A DNA stretch of 64,000 bases from assembly GCA_031772625.1 (NCBI GenBank), contig CM062808.1, forward strand, positions 140,532,605-140,596,604. The letters are read 5' to 3'. Origin of the DNA: Pinus tabuliformis (taxonomy: Eukaryota; Streptophyta; Pinopsida; Pinales; Pinaceae). Below the pieces are notes generated by a model. It did not search any database and was not told the DNA's origin. It worked only from the letters and a program-made list of their open reading frames with translations. This document shows, piece by piece, positions 35,020-44,857 of the stretch. Each line of letters begins with the position of its first letter. Within the stretch, counting starts at the first letter, position 1. The position numbers and the translations under genes are program-made.

Positions 35020-37222
35020 AGATCATGAAAACAAGATGAAAAATAATGTATTGTATTGTATTTTATTACAGGACACCTCTCAGCGATTGAATGAACTTCG
35101 GATCCTCTGGATAAAGCATTTCACCCGATAAACGACCTCATACTTTAGGGGGAAACTGTTATAGACATTTTTGTGCCTAACAGCATGAAGCATGAAATGT
35201 CAATAATCTAAGGGATCCAAAGTCCCTAAACATGTTGTTCTTACCCCTAGAGGAACAAGGTCAGCAAACCACAGCACTTCAGATCAGTTCTCCACCTGAA
35301 AACACTCAAAAACAAGCAATTTCAGGATCATGTCAACTGCTCCACTGAGCATCTGCGCTGAATGTCAACTGCTCCACTCTGTACCTGTGCTGAATGTCAA
35401 ATCTAATGAAGGCTACCTGCACTGGGCGAGATTGGCCAAGTGGCACAGTCATTCTGCAAGGTGTCAGGTGCCCAGGAAGCTTCTAAAATGACACTTGGAT
35501 CAGCAAATTCGCCCTATGATGAGTAAGAGGTCCTTAAACTCCAAGTGGAAGCTAGGATCTCCAAGTGGACTCAAGAACTGGAGTATAACTGAAGAGGGAG
35601 AGGACACAAGTCAGCTTCATGTCAGTCTCAAGCTGACTCATCATTTCTCCAAATATCCTATATATAGAGCTCTCTCATGAGGTCTAGGGAGGCTGGAATT
35701 TTGTGAATGTAAGGAAGTGCTGTTGGTTTGAGTATAGAACTATTGGGTGATTGCTTTGAAGGAGGTGAAGAGGAGATTTCTTTCTGTTGGGAGGTGTTGC
35801 TGGATTGGGCCTCTTATGGTTGTAACACTCTCAGAACTTTACTTCTTCCATTAATAAAGCATTTGAGGTTCTTCTATATGCATGTATCTTAATGGTGTAT
35901 TGATGCTTGTATATTTGATTTATTCTAATCCTTTAATCAATTATGGATGTATGCTTCTTGTAGTTTCCCTTTATTGTGCTTTTGCAGGATCTTTGTGTAG
36001 CTGGGCCAGTGAAAGAGCAAGGAGCTGGGAGCAAGAGGCAAGGAGAGAAGATTGGATCAACACTAGCGAAAGACATCGGTTGGTGGATCTCTTTCTCCCC
36101 TATTTACTTTCATAAAGAAGAAATCTTAGATAGCTTTACTTTCAGTTGTTGCTGAGGTACTATCACCCTTAGAGTGGGATAGGGTCATTCCATGTCGGAT
36201 ACTTTTCCCTACAACACCATGGCCGACATAAAGAGGATTCTATGGGCCAAAATTGGCCATTCCATCAGTCAACAATGGAGGTCAATCAAAACAATACATG
36301 AACAGATGGACTTAATGGGCCAAGCAGAAGCAGAAATCCACAAGGCCAAGACAACACTGGGAGACAAGCCAGAACAGGCCAACAGGATGATAGACTTCCT
36401 GAACAGGAAAGAAAAGGAGGAACTAGCAGCCATAGGCATTGCCAACAGAACCGAGGCTGTCCTCACTGCTAAGAAGGTACTAACTCTCAGGAACTATGTA
36501 CAAACTGTGGAGAGGAAGTGCTATGAGATACAAGCTGAGGTGGAGGAATATAAAGTCAAGATGGCAGTGCTGCAAGAAAAGGGACTGCCCAGCCTCCTAA
36601 GTGGTGCAGGAAGACTGATCTCTCGAGAGCAATTTGCCAACAGAATGGCAACCACTATTGAAAATCAGATTATTGCATCTGGCATTACATCTGAGCAAGC
36701 AGGGCCCCCCACAGGACAGAGCTTGTATGATAAACTTGAAGGCCTGTTCTTCATTGAAAATGAGGTAAATCATCTGTTTGAAACTCCTCCTAACTTTTAT
36801 AGGTATACAGAGGCCGATGAGACCTTGATAAAAATTCGGAGACATCAAATGCCTAAGGAGGATTGGTGGCAAGCAATGCTTCAGATTCTGCCACGGTAGC
36901 CTCAGTTGTTCGGCCACTGCCAGCTCCAGGTCACTACAAAACAAACAACATGACAAAGTCAGTAATAAAGGCAGCTGAAAGGGTGACTCAGCACAAGGAC
37001 AATGACAGCTTGCCTAAAGGATAAGCAAATGCGCATATTTGGACAGCTTAGCCTCAGCCGACTTCGACACCCACCAAGTCATCAATTTTTGAGTATTTTT
37101 GACAGCTAAAGCAATAAAAGGTTACTACAGCTTTTACTTTCTCAGCTACCAAGCTCCAGGAGTTGGCATAACATTTATGAGCCATTAACTCCTCTTCTTG
37201 ATATTTTCACATGTAAATTTTG

Positions 37223-37253
37223 TATAAATACTCCCCTTAGTAACGCATAAGGG
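37223..37253 (+). promoter_or_regulatory. Downstream LTR promoter with start-site stem-loop (5' LTR)
   Basis: TATAAATA at 37223-37230 is followed by CCCCTTA, an eight-base loop and TAAGGGG, a perfect 7-bp stem close to the expected start site. It lies after the LTR protein frame and 850 bp before the LTR end. This is the likely promoter for genomic RNA, which would put the protein frame in U3. Confidence 0.55.
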
Positions 37254-38079
37254 GTTGGTGATTTTTGACTCTAAGGAGATCTATTGTATACTTTCAGTTT
37301 ATCTAATACAAAGGGCTGGACCAGCTCAGTGATTTCCTGAAGTATTTGATGTATGGATGATGCTAGATGTGTTGATGCAGAATTCCTGTGCTGTCTGATG
37401 AAATAACAAGTTTTCCTCAATCTCTGTCTCTTGTCTTCTTATGTTTATCAAACCATACTCTTGTTGCACTAAGCTAGTAGTGAAGAAAAAGAATAGTACA
37501 GGATTTGTGTTATTACACCTTGTGCTCAATTTTTACTGCTGTGAATGTTTGTCTTCAGGATTAACAATGTACATGAATTCTTAACTGCTCATGTGTCTAT
37601 TAATTCTATATGTGTCAATGTTAACTAGAAATTCTTCATTGCTTCTAGATTGATATTCTTACCGTCTTTTCTTTAGCAGTTTTTTGTGAGATTCTTAATT
37701 GCCTTACATAAACTGGATACACCCCACTTAATAACTATTATGAACGTTTTTCCTCATACACAAATCTGGCTCTGTAGCATCACCAAGGTATCACACAGTA
37801 TCAGACAAACTAAAGGACCACTGACCCCATGCCCAATGGACTAAGACATGCTAGTAAGTACCTATATATATTAACTGGAATCATCACCAAACACATTTCA
37901 AAACAAAACCTTGAACATCATAGCTAGCCTAAAATACTATCAAAACTGAGCTGAACTTTAAAGAGAGAGCCCTCTCTGATTACAGCTTGGCTAGAAGCTG
38001 CAATCCAAAGACTGGTTAGTGGTTACCCCGGCCGTATTCCCTTGGGAGTCATAGGGAACAACCTGGGTGTTAACATAAA

Positions 38080-38098
38080 TGGCGACTCCACTGGGGAC
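38080..38098 (+). other. Primer-binding site
   Basis: TGGCGACTCCACTGGGGAC begins four bases after the LTR end. It resembles the primer sites of Tat/Ogre-type elements, which from memory are matched to tRNA-Arg. Confidence 0.8.
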
Positions 38099-38697
38099 TT
38101 GCCTAGGATTTTCTAAATTACTGTATATCTCCTAAATCTACAGATGAAGTCTGAATACCAGCGAGGAAGCCTTCAGAACTATTTCTGTTTTACATTAACA
38201 GGTTCAGATAAATGCTACTTCAGTCAATCTTCATGTTAGCTTTGAGATATATACAGTCATTCCAAAATCCTGCTTAGTCCTTACAGATATAAAAATATTC
38301 CAAAAACATACTCAAAAAACAAGTTCAGAAGCTGGCTCCCAAGAAGAATCTGCGACATACTAGGTCAAATCCTGACCCCAACCCACCAGCTGTTTTTGAT
38401 AATCCTAACATAATCCCTAAGATCATCAGGAAGCAGCAGGGACAGGAAACTCTTGCTGATTCAAGTCCTGAGACAGCCCATCCTATCCCTGTTCCAACTC
38501 CAATCAAGGTTCTATTTCGGTCTAGCCTTGATTCCCCCAGTTCACCATCCACATCTCAAAGCCCTCCTTTCACACCTTCATCCACTGCACATATTCCCTT
38601 GACCAACACTCTAGTTTCTACCGGTCCCATCAACCCTGTAGTACCCATCGTCCCTGTTATCCCGTTTATCCCTGTCAATCCCATAAACCCTGTAAAT

Positions 38698-41600
38698 ATG
38701 GCCAATAGGTATGCACCCTTGCAGTTACCTGCTAATGCTGCAGCTTTACCCCAAGACTACCAAACTAAGATCTCATATTTTGACTCCACTGGCCCTTTTA
38801 CATCTATTCAACATGCCAAAAGGATGCAAGACCATTTTGAGACCTATGAAATAGATGATGACAGTGTGAGAATGAGGATGTTTGTTCAAAGTCTGACTGG
38901 GGATGTAAGAACTTGGTTCAGATCCCTGAATGCAAATTCCATCACAACTCCTGATGAGCTGTATCAAGCCTTTACTAACAGATGGGAGAAAAAGAAAGAT
39001 CCTCTGCACATACTTGGAAAATATGACACTATCAAAAGAGGTCCCCAAGAGACTGTTTTGGAGTATTGTGCAAGATTCAACAATGTATATAACGCAATCC
39101 CACAAAATTTAAGACCTCCCCCTGATTTGGCCTTATACAAATTTCCTGATGGTTTTGATCTTGATATGGCCTACCAGTTGAAGGAGAGAGCTCTTGAAAC
39201 CCTTGCAGATGCCCAAAAGGTCGCTGTCATAGTGGAAGCTAACCTGATTGCCAAAAGAAACAGAGCAAGGTTGGAAAAGAGAACCACCTTCAAAGAAGAA
39301 CCCTCAGCCTTTGATCAAAAACTGGATGCAATACTCACTTGTATGAAGAGATTGGGAGATAGAGTGGAATCTGTTGAGAGAAAGTCATCATGGGAAGCAC
39401 CACAAAACAACCCTCCTAGGAATCCAAATTTTAGGAGAACTCAAAATCCAAACGTTGGCAAGGCCAGTTCTGACCCCGACATAAGACCCCCTTTCCAAGA
39501 GAATTATGCTAAGACTTCCACAGCAAGTGAACCCAATGAAGATCCCCACATTAATTTAATGGGTTTGGATGGTGAAAGTCAAGTCTTTTTAACACAAAAA
39601 GATCATGAGGGTGATGAATTCAAGCTGTTCCAAACCAAATCAGGTGAGTCATTTGACTTTAAACAGGGCTATGACACAGCTGTTTATGAAGTCCATAAAC
39701 AATACAAGTTAAGGAGTAGAACTGTAAATATAACGCAGCCTAAAAAGATAAAGGATAGCCAGCAACCCAAAAGAGCCATAGTCACAGAGCCAAATGACAC
39801 AATGGAATCACTTGCAAAGGAATTAACCATTGAAGAAGTCACGGAACCATTTTCTTCAAAACAGCAGCCCATGGCTGCATCATCCTTGCACCCTAACCCA
39901 AGTGTCACTCCTCAAGAGATGAGCAAGAAGGGCAAGCCTCACGATCAAGATAAGAATCAAGAAGAAGAGTTAGGGAACAAGGAAAGAACTGCCATCCACA
40001 ACCAAAAGACCCAATCTGAAAAACCCTTTGACCTAGAAACTGAAATTGGTAAATTAAAGGTAGCTATTCCTCTTTCAGAAGTAGCCAAGCATGACATCTA
40101 TAAACAACAAATCAAGAAATCCCTTCAACTCACTAACAACAAAGATGATGTCAATGTGTTGGATGATACCCCAGAATTGTTGTTCGGTCCAGAAGTTGAT
40201 GGAAAAACAGTAGTCACCGGGATCTTACCTTTTTATGTCAGTTTACATGTTCATGATAAGATATTACACAATGCAATGTTTGACTCAGGTGCCTCTCACA
40301 ACCTCATGCCAAAAGCTGTCATGGAAAAACTAAATCTAGATATTACAAGGCCATATAAGGACCTATTCTCCTTTGACTCCAGCCAAGTCAAGTGCTTAGG
40401 TCTAATAAAAGATCTGTGTGTGTCCCTTGTTCAGTACCCAAATAAAACAATTCTAATGGATGTTGTAGTTGCTGATATCCCACCCAAGTATGGGATGCTG
40501 TTATCAAGGTCATGGGGGGCTAAACTTCAAGGTTCCCTACAACTGGACATGTCATACGCCACCATCTCTGTTTTTGGACAACCAAAGAGACTATACAGAG
40601 AAACACTAATGAAATACATGGTCAGCAGTGAAAAAAAGCCCCAAAACTTTCCCATATATGCTGTCCATTCAGACATAGACTCATACATTCTCTTCAATAA
40701 TAATACCACTCCCTCAAACAATGATGTTGAAACCAATACATTCATACAAGAGGAGGACACTAATGAAAAAATTGCTACCCAAGAAATAATGGTTAAACCA
40801 TCACTAAACAAAACTGCTGTTCTAAAGATCAAGCAAATTCAATCAAGTGGTCAGACTGTCCTAGAAGACAAACTAGGTGAAAAATCAGAACTTCAACTTA
40901 TGATCCCAGATCACAGGGAACTTATTAAATCTCCCCTAGAAAAAGAGAACCTATGGTTTCTTGAATTTGATGGGTCAGTCAACAAATTAGGGGCAGGAGC
41001 TGGAGTTTGGATACATAATAAACAACACAGTCATGCAGAGGGCCGAGCCTATAGGTTAAACTTCAGATGCACCAACAATATGGCAGAATATGAAGCCCTT
41101 TTACTAGGCCTCAAACTAGTAAAATCCCTACAAGCCATAAAAGTATCAATTCTAGGAGACTCAGACCTAGTCATCCAACAAGTAAAGGGGAATTTTGTTA
41201 CTAATGATAAAAGACTGAGATCTTATAGGTCTGCTGCTGCTGAACTATTACAGTCCTTCACTGAATTCCAAATTACTAAAATTTCTAGAACCCATAACCT
41301 GCATGCCCATAGATTGGCCACATTTGCAAGTACCTGCAAGCTACCTTTTGAGCCCCACCACTACTTTTCAGCCGAGATAAAACACAGACCATCTGTCCCA
41401 AACAATGTCAAGGATTGGCAAGTGTTTGATGATGATACACAAATAAACAATTTCTTGACTTTACAGCAAGAATTTTTAGGACTAAACATTGATACTGAAA
41501 GAGCAAGTCAATCACAAATACCTGAAAGAGCAAGTCAATCACAAATACAGAGTAGACAGAATAACAAAGCAATATCACCCAAAACAGCTAACCAAATACC

Positions 41601-44598
41601 AAATCCTACAATTTTCAACAAAGACAACATACAAGAAATTCAACAAATTAGTTATGAGGAGACAGCCGAAGATGAGGCTGAAGTGATACAATTGAAGGAC
41701 AATTTTCTTCCAAGAGGCTTAGCTCCTTTAGAAGACATTTTCGACTCCAATGATGTTCCCAACAAACCAAAAATGCAGCCCCTCAACACTGCCATAGAAG
41801 AATGTAACATTGGGATTGCTGAACAACCCAAAATAATAAAATTGTCTGCTTCCTTACCTCCTGACCAAAAGCCTAAATACATTGACCTCTTTAAAGAATT
41901 CCAGGATGTCTTTGCATGGAGTTATGAGGATTTAAATTCTTATGAAACCTCTGTAATTCAACATACTATCCCTCTCAAGCCAGATCAAAAACCCTTTAAA
42001 CAAAAATTGAGGAGAATCAATCCTATGCTTCTCCCAGCAATGGAACAAGAGGTACAGAAAATGTTCAAGGCAGGCATCATAGCACCAATCAGATTCTCTG
42101 AGTGGATTTCAAACTTAGTCCCTACAAGAAAGAAAACCGGTGAAATAAGGCTATGTGTTGACCTAAGGAACTTGAATCAAGTATCCTTGAAAGATAATTA
42201 CCCCTTACCCAAGATGGATCACATCTTGCAGAGAGTAGTGGGGGCCTCAAAAATTTCCCTACTTGATGGATTCTCAGGTTTCAACCAGATCTTAGTTCAT
42301 CCTGATGATCAGGACAAAACAACATTTACAACCCCATGGGGAACCTTCAAATATGTAAAAATGCCTTTTGGATTGAAGAATGCAGGGGCAACATTTCAAA
42401 GAGCAATGGATATTGCTTTTGCCAAAGAGATTCATGACTTCCTTGTCATTTATTTGGATGACCTCACACCTTTCTCAAAATCAGACCAAGAACATTTGAA
42501 ACATTTGAGACAGATCTTCCTAACATGTAGGAAATATGGAATTTCCTTAAACCCTAAGAAATCCCTGTTTGGTTTAGAGGAAGGAAAATTGTTGGGCCAC
42601 ATCATTTCTAAAGATGGCATTAGGATTGATCCAGATAGAATCCAGGCCATCTTACAAATGCCTCACCCAAGAAATATAAAGGAATTACAAGCCTTTTTGG
42701 GTAAAATCAACTTCCTGAGGAGATTTATCCCAAATCTGGCCGAATTGAGCAGGTTACTGAATAACATGTTAAAAAAGGATTCAAAGGTAAAATGGACGAC
42801 AGAGGCAAGTCAAGCCTTTGAAGGAATAAAATTGGCCCTCACCCAAACTCCAGTCCTAACAAATCCACAATTTGATAGGGAATTTATCATATTTTCCTTT
42901 GCTTCCCAACACACAATTGCTGCTGTCTTATTACAGAAAGATGACCAAGGAAATGAGAAACCCATTGCTTTCTTTAGTAAAGCTCTTAGAGATGCACCCC
43001 TGAAATACCAGATTATGGAAAAGCAAGCATATGCCTTGGTCAAAGCTATCAAAGACTTTAGGATCTACATCCTATACTCCCATGTTATAGCCTATGTACC
43101 AAGCCCAATTGTCAAAGACATACTTACTCAAGAGAACTTAGAGGGCAGAAGGGGAAAATGGATTGCAAATATTCTAGAATTTGACATTGAAATAAAACCT
43201 ACAAAACTGATAAAAGGACAAGGTCTGGCTAAATTAATGTCTGAAACAAATTTCCAAGCCTTGGACATCAACCAACTGGACAGTGAACCGGAGCTGGCGA
43301 CTCCAAAGATCAATGTAGTCTTTGAACAATCCCCCTGGTATTTAGATAACTGTTATGTGTTACAAAACCTGTGTGCTCCACCAGGATTGTCCAGAACTAA
43401 GTGTAGGTTCCTAAAAATGAAAGCTTCTAAATTCTGTGTTATGGATGGAAATTTACTTTGGAAAAACCATGAAGGGATATTGTTAAACTGCTTAATTGAG
43501 AATGAAACTAACAATATCATAAAAGATTTTCATGCAGGTGACTGTGGTGGACACTTGTACTGGAAGTCCACTGTGGATAAAATACTGAGGGCCGGTTACT
43601 ACTGGCCCACCATGTTCTCTGATGTCAAGAAATTCACCACCTCATGTCATAAATGTCAAGTGTTTGAGGGAAAGAGACAGTTACTGCCACTTCCCTTGAG
43701 GCCTATTGCAACAGAGAGACCTTTTCAACAATGGGGCTTGGATTTCATTGGGGAAATTCACCCTTCATCTTCAGGCCAACACAGATGGATTCTAATGGCT
43801 ACAGACTACTTCACTAAGTGGATTGAAGCTGTTCCATGCAGACAAGCAAATGATTCAACAATCATCCAGTTTTTGGAGAATAACATATTGGCTAGATTTG
43901 GTTGTCCTGACAAAATAATAACAGACAATGCTATTGCTTTCAGATCTAAGAAGATGGTGAATTTCTGCCACAAATTTCACATTACCTTGGGCCATTCTAC
44001 TGCATACTATCCCCAAGGAAATGGCCTTGCTGAATCATCAAATAAAAGTCTGGTAAACATCATAAAGAAAGTATTAGAAGAAAATAAAAAGAATTGGCAC
44101 AAGAAGCTTGTGAATGCCTTATGGGCAGATAGACTAACAACCAAGAGATCAATTGGGGTCAGCCCATATGAGTTAGTCTATGGATTAGAAGCTAAATTCC
44201 CTTCATCACTAGGGATTCCTGTCATGAAACTTCTTCAAGAAAGTCAAGCTGAACCAAATGACATGCAAAGAAGGGTAAATCAAATAATATGTTTGCAGCA
44301 AACTAGAGATCAAGTTTACAGCAGGGTTCAAGTTTTACAAGAAAAATTAAAGAAAGCTTTTGACAGAAGGACCAAGGCAGAAGATTTCAATATGGGAGAC
44401 AAAGTCCTCAAGTGGGATTCAAGAAGAGAGGATAAGGGAAAACATGGAAAATTTGACTCCCTTTGGAGAGGGCCTTTTGTCATACAAGCAATACAGGGAA
44501 ATAATACTTACTTTTTGGAAAATTTGGATGGCACTGACTTAGGTGAAGGTCTTGTGAATGGCAGGATGCTGAAGCACTATTTTGACTACCATCCATGA
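38698..44598 (+). CDS. gag-pol: Gag-Pro-RNaseH-RT-RNaseH-Integrase polyprotein
   Basis: Single open frame; the first in-frame ATG is 38698 (1,966 residues). The frame is open back to 38293, so the original ATG may be lost. Gag ~20-190 (RMFVQSLTGDVRTWFRSL), no zinc knuckle. Protease ~528 (FDSGASHN). Extra, archaeal-type RNase H ~754-882 (LEFDGSVNKLGAGAG, NMAEYEALLLGL, ILGDSDLVI); its last usual Asp is His (HAHRLA). Reverse transcriptase ~1100-1350, YLDD at ~1252. The normal gypsy RNase H (~1395-1480) reads SFAS and AYVPSP where catalytic Asp residues belong, so it is probably dead. Integrase from ~1595: HHCC (FHAGDCGGH, CHKC), core Asp (GLDFIG), Asp (ITDNA), Glu (LAESSNK), GPF motif, no chromodomain. 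It looks intact and would copy and insert the element. Confidence 0.93.
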   Translation: MANRYAPLQLPANAAALPQDYQTKISYFDSTGPFTSIQHAKRMQDHFETYEIDDDSVRMRMFVQSLTGDVRTWFRSLNANSITTPDELYQAFTNRWEKKKDPLHILGKYDTIKRGPQETVLEYCARFNNVYNAIPQNLRPPPDLALYKFPDGFDLDMAYQLKERALETLADAQKVAVIVEANLIAKRNRARLEKRTTFKEEPSAFDQKLDAILTCMKRLGDRVESVERKSSWEAPQNNPPRNPNFRRTQNPNVGKASSDPDIRPPFQENYAKTSTASEPNEDPHINLMGLDGESQVFLTQKDHEGDEFKLFQTKSGESFDFKQGYDTAVYEVHKQYKLRSRTVNITQPKKIKDSQQPKRAIVTEPNDTMESLAKELTIEEVTEPFSSKQQPMAASSLHPNPSVTPQEMSKKGKPHDQDKNQEEELGNKERTAIHNQKTQSEKPFDLETEIGKLKVAIPLSEVAKHDIYKQQIKKSLQLTNNKDDVNVLDDTPELLFGPEVDGKTVVTGILPFYVSLHVHDKILHNAMFDSGASHNLMPKAVMEKLNLDITRPYKDLFSFDSSQVKCLGLIKDLCVSLVQYPNKTILMDVVVADIPPKYGMLLSRSWGAKLQGSLQLDMSYATISVFGQPKRLYRETLMKYMVSSEKKPQNFPIYAVHSDIDSYILFNNNTTPSNNDVETNTFIQEEDTNEKIATQEIMVKPSLNKTAVLKIKQIQSSGQTVLEDKLGEKSELQLMIPDHRELIKSPLEKENLWFLEFDGSVNKLGAGAGVWIHNKQHSHAEGRAYRLNFRCTNNMAEYEALLLGLKLVKSLQAIKVSILGDSDLVIQQVKGNFVTNDKRLRSYRSAAAELLQSFTEFQITKISRTHNLHAHRLATFASTCKLPFEPHHYFSAEIKHRPSVPNNVKDWQVFDDDTQINNFLTLQQEFLGLNIDTERASQSQIPERASQSQIQSRQNNKAISPKTANQIPNPTIFNKDNIQEIQQISYEETAEDEAEVIQLKDNFLPRGLAPLEDIFDSNDVPNKPKMQPLNTAIEECNIGIAEQPKIIKLSASLPPDQKPKYIDLFKEFQDVFAWSYEDLNSYETSVIQHTIPLKPDQKPFKQKLRRINPMLLPAMEQEVQKMFKAGIIAPIRFSEWISNLVPTRKKTGEIRLCVDLRNLNQVSLKDNYPLPKMDHILQRVVGASKISLLDGFSGFNQILVHPDDQDKTTFTTPWGTFKYVKMPFGLKNAGATFQRAMDIAFAKEIHDFLVIYLDDLTPFSKSDQEHLKHLRQIFLTCRKYGISLNPKKSLFGLEEGKLLGHIISKDGIRIDPDRIQAILQMPHPRNIKELQAFLGKINFLRRFIPNLAELSRLLNNMLKKDSKVKWTTEASQAFEGIKLALTQTPVLTNPQFDREFIIFSFASQHTIAAVLLQKDDQGNEKPIAFFSKALRDAPLKYQIMEKQAYALVKAIKDFRIYILYSHVIAYVPSPIVKDILTQENLEGRRGKWIANILEFDIEIKPTKLIKGQGLAKLMSETNFQALDINQLDSEPELATPKINVVFEQSPWYLDNCYVLQNLCAPPGLSRTKCRFLKMKASKFCVMDGNLLWKNHEGILLNCLIENETNNIIKDFHAGDCGGHLYWKSTVDKILRAGYYWPTMFSDVKKFTTSCHKCQVFEGKRQLLPLPLRPIATERPFQQWGLDFIGEIHPSSSGQHRWILMATDYFTKWIEAVPCRQANDSTIIQFLENNILARFGCPDKIITDNAIAFRSKKMVNFCHKFHITLGHSTAYYPQGNGLAESSNKSLVNIIKKVLEENKKNWHKKLVNALWADRLTTKRSIGVSPYELVYGLEAKFPSSLGIPVMKLLQESQAEPNDMQRRVNQIICLQQTRDQVYSRVQVLQEKLKKAFDRRTKAEDFNMGDKVLKWDSRREDKGKHGKFDSLWRGPFVIQAIQGNNTYFLENLDGTDLGEGLVNGRMLKHYFDYHP

Positions 44599-44857
44599 GT
44601 GCAGCCTAATTGTCCCTTGTACATAATCAGCTGTATATATTTTCTTTCAGCAGATAAATAGTTCAGTTTGAGAAGTCACTATAAATAAACAGAAAGGGGC
44701 TTTACATGCCAGAAAGTCCACAGAGGTGATAGCTTTTAGTTTTGAAATACAAAAGGGAGAATTTTCAAATTTTGGCAAGAATGGATCAAGGGCCAAGGCA
44801 TTCTGACCTGCTGTTCTTGGTCTTTCAAGAAGAAAAACCATCCCCAAGTGGAGCCAC
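44599..44857 (+). other. Spacer between pol and 3' LTR
   Basis: Holds no gene. The bases before the LTR (CCCCAAGTGGAGCCAC) are not a clean purine run; the A/G-rich stretch AAGAAGAAAAA near 44827 may serve as the polypurine tract, set back from the LTR start. Confidence 0.4.

Larger units (their letters stand above)
33717..36216 (+). mobile_element. Nested non-autonomous LTR element (2.5 kb)
   Basis: Starts TGTTATAGAC and ends CCCTACAACA between CCATG repeats. The 3' LTR is 35157-36216 (1,060 bp), preceded by the purine run AGGGGGAAA. The 5' LTR matches it only over 33717-34548 (832 bp, eight differences seen). The last 228 bp of the 5' LTR and the start of the internal region are missing, so a deletion joined LTR to interior at 34548/34549. 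The remaining interior (34549-35156) has no gene. A related inverted copy at 54165-55825 shows the full LTR end and the missing interior. Without a primer site, gag or pol it could only have moved with help from another element, before the deletion. Confidence 0.93.
30709..36899 (+). pseudogene. LTR-encoded globular/coiled-coil protein, copy B (interrupted)
   Basis: Starts ACAATGGCT at 30709 and ends PKEDWWQAMLQILPR at 36899; same domain layout as copies A and C. It is broken by TAG at 30838, a frameshift near 31487 (one A short in CAAAAGC), TAG at 31872, 32394 and 33396, TGA at 33648, and the 2.5-kb insertion at 33717-36216. At each stop the sister copy C has a sense codon: CAG at the four TAG positions and AGA at the TGA. 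The same one-base shift is in copy C, so it was already in the element when it inserted. The coiled coil resumes after the insertion (MADIKRILWAKIGHSISQQW). Confidence 0.85.
28430..38075 (+). repeat. 5' LTR (7.14 kb plus nested insertion)
   Basis: TGTTAGCTACC...GGGTGTTAACA. It contains, in order, an upstream TATA pair (29263-29287), a TGACGTCA-type cluster (29868-30035), protein frame copy B (30709-36899, interrupted by 33717-36216), a downstream TATA (37223-37230) and about 850 bp to the LTR end. Confidence 0.95.

Noticed and set aside
38599..38697. Gag-pol start at 38599
   Set aside because: The codon there is TTG, which is not a normal plant start. The first in-frame ATG is 38698, and the frame is open further upstream, so the true start may be a lost ATG.
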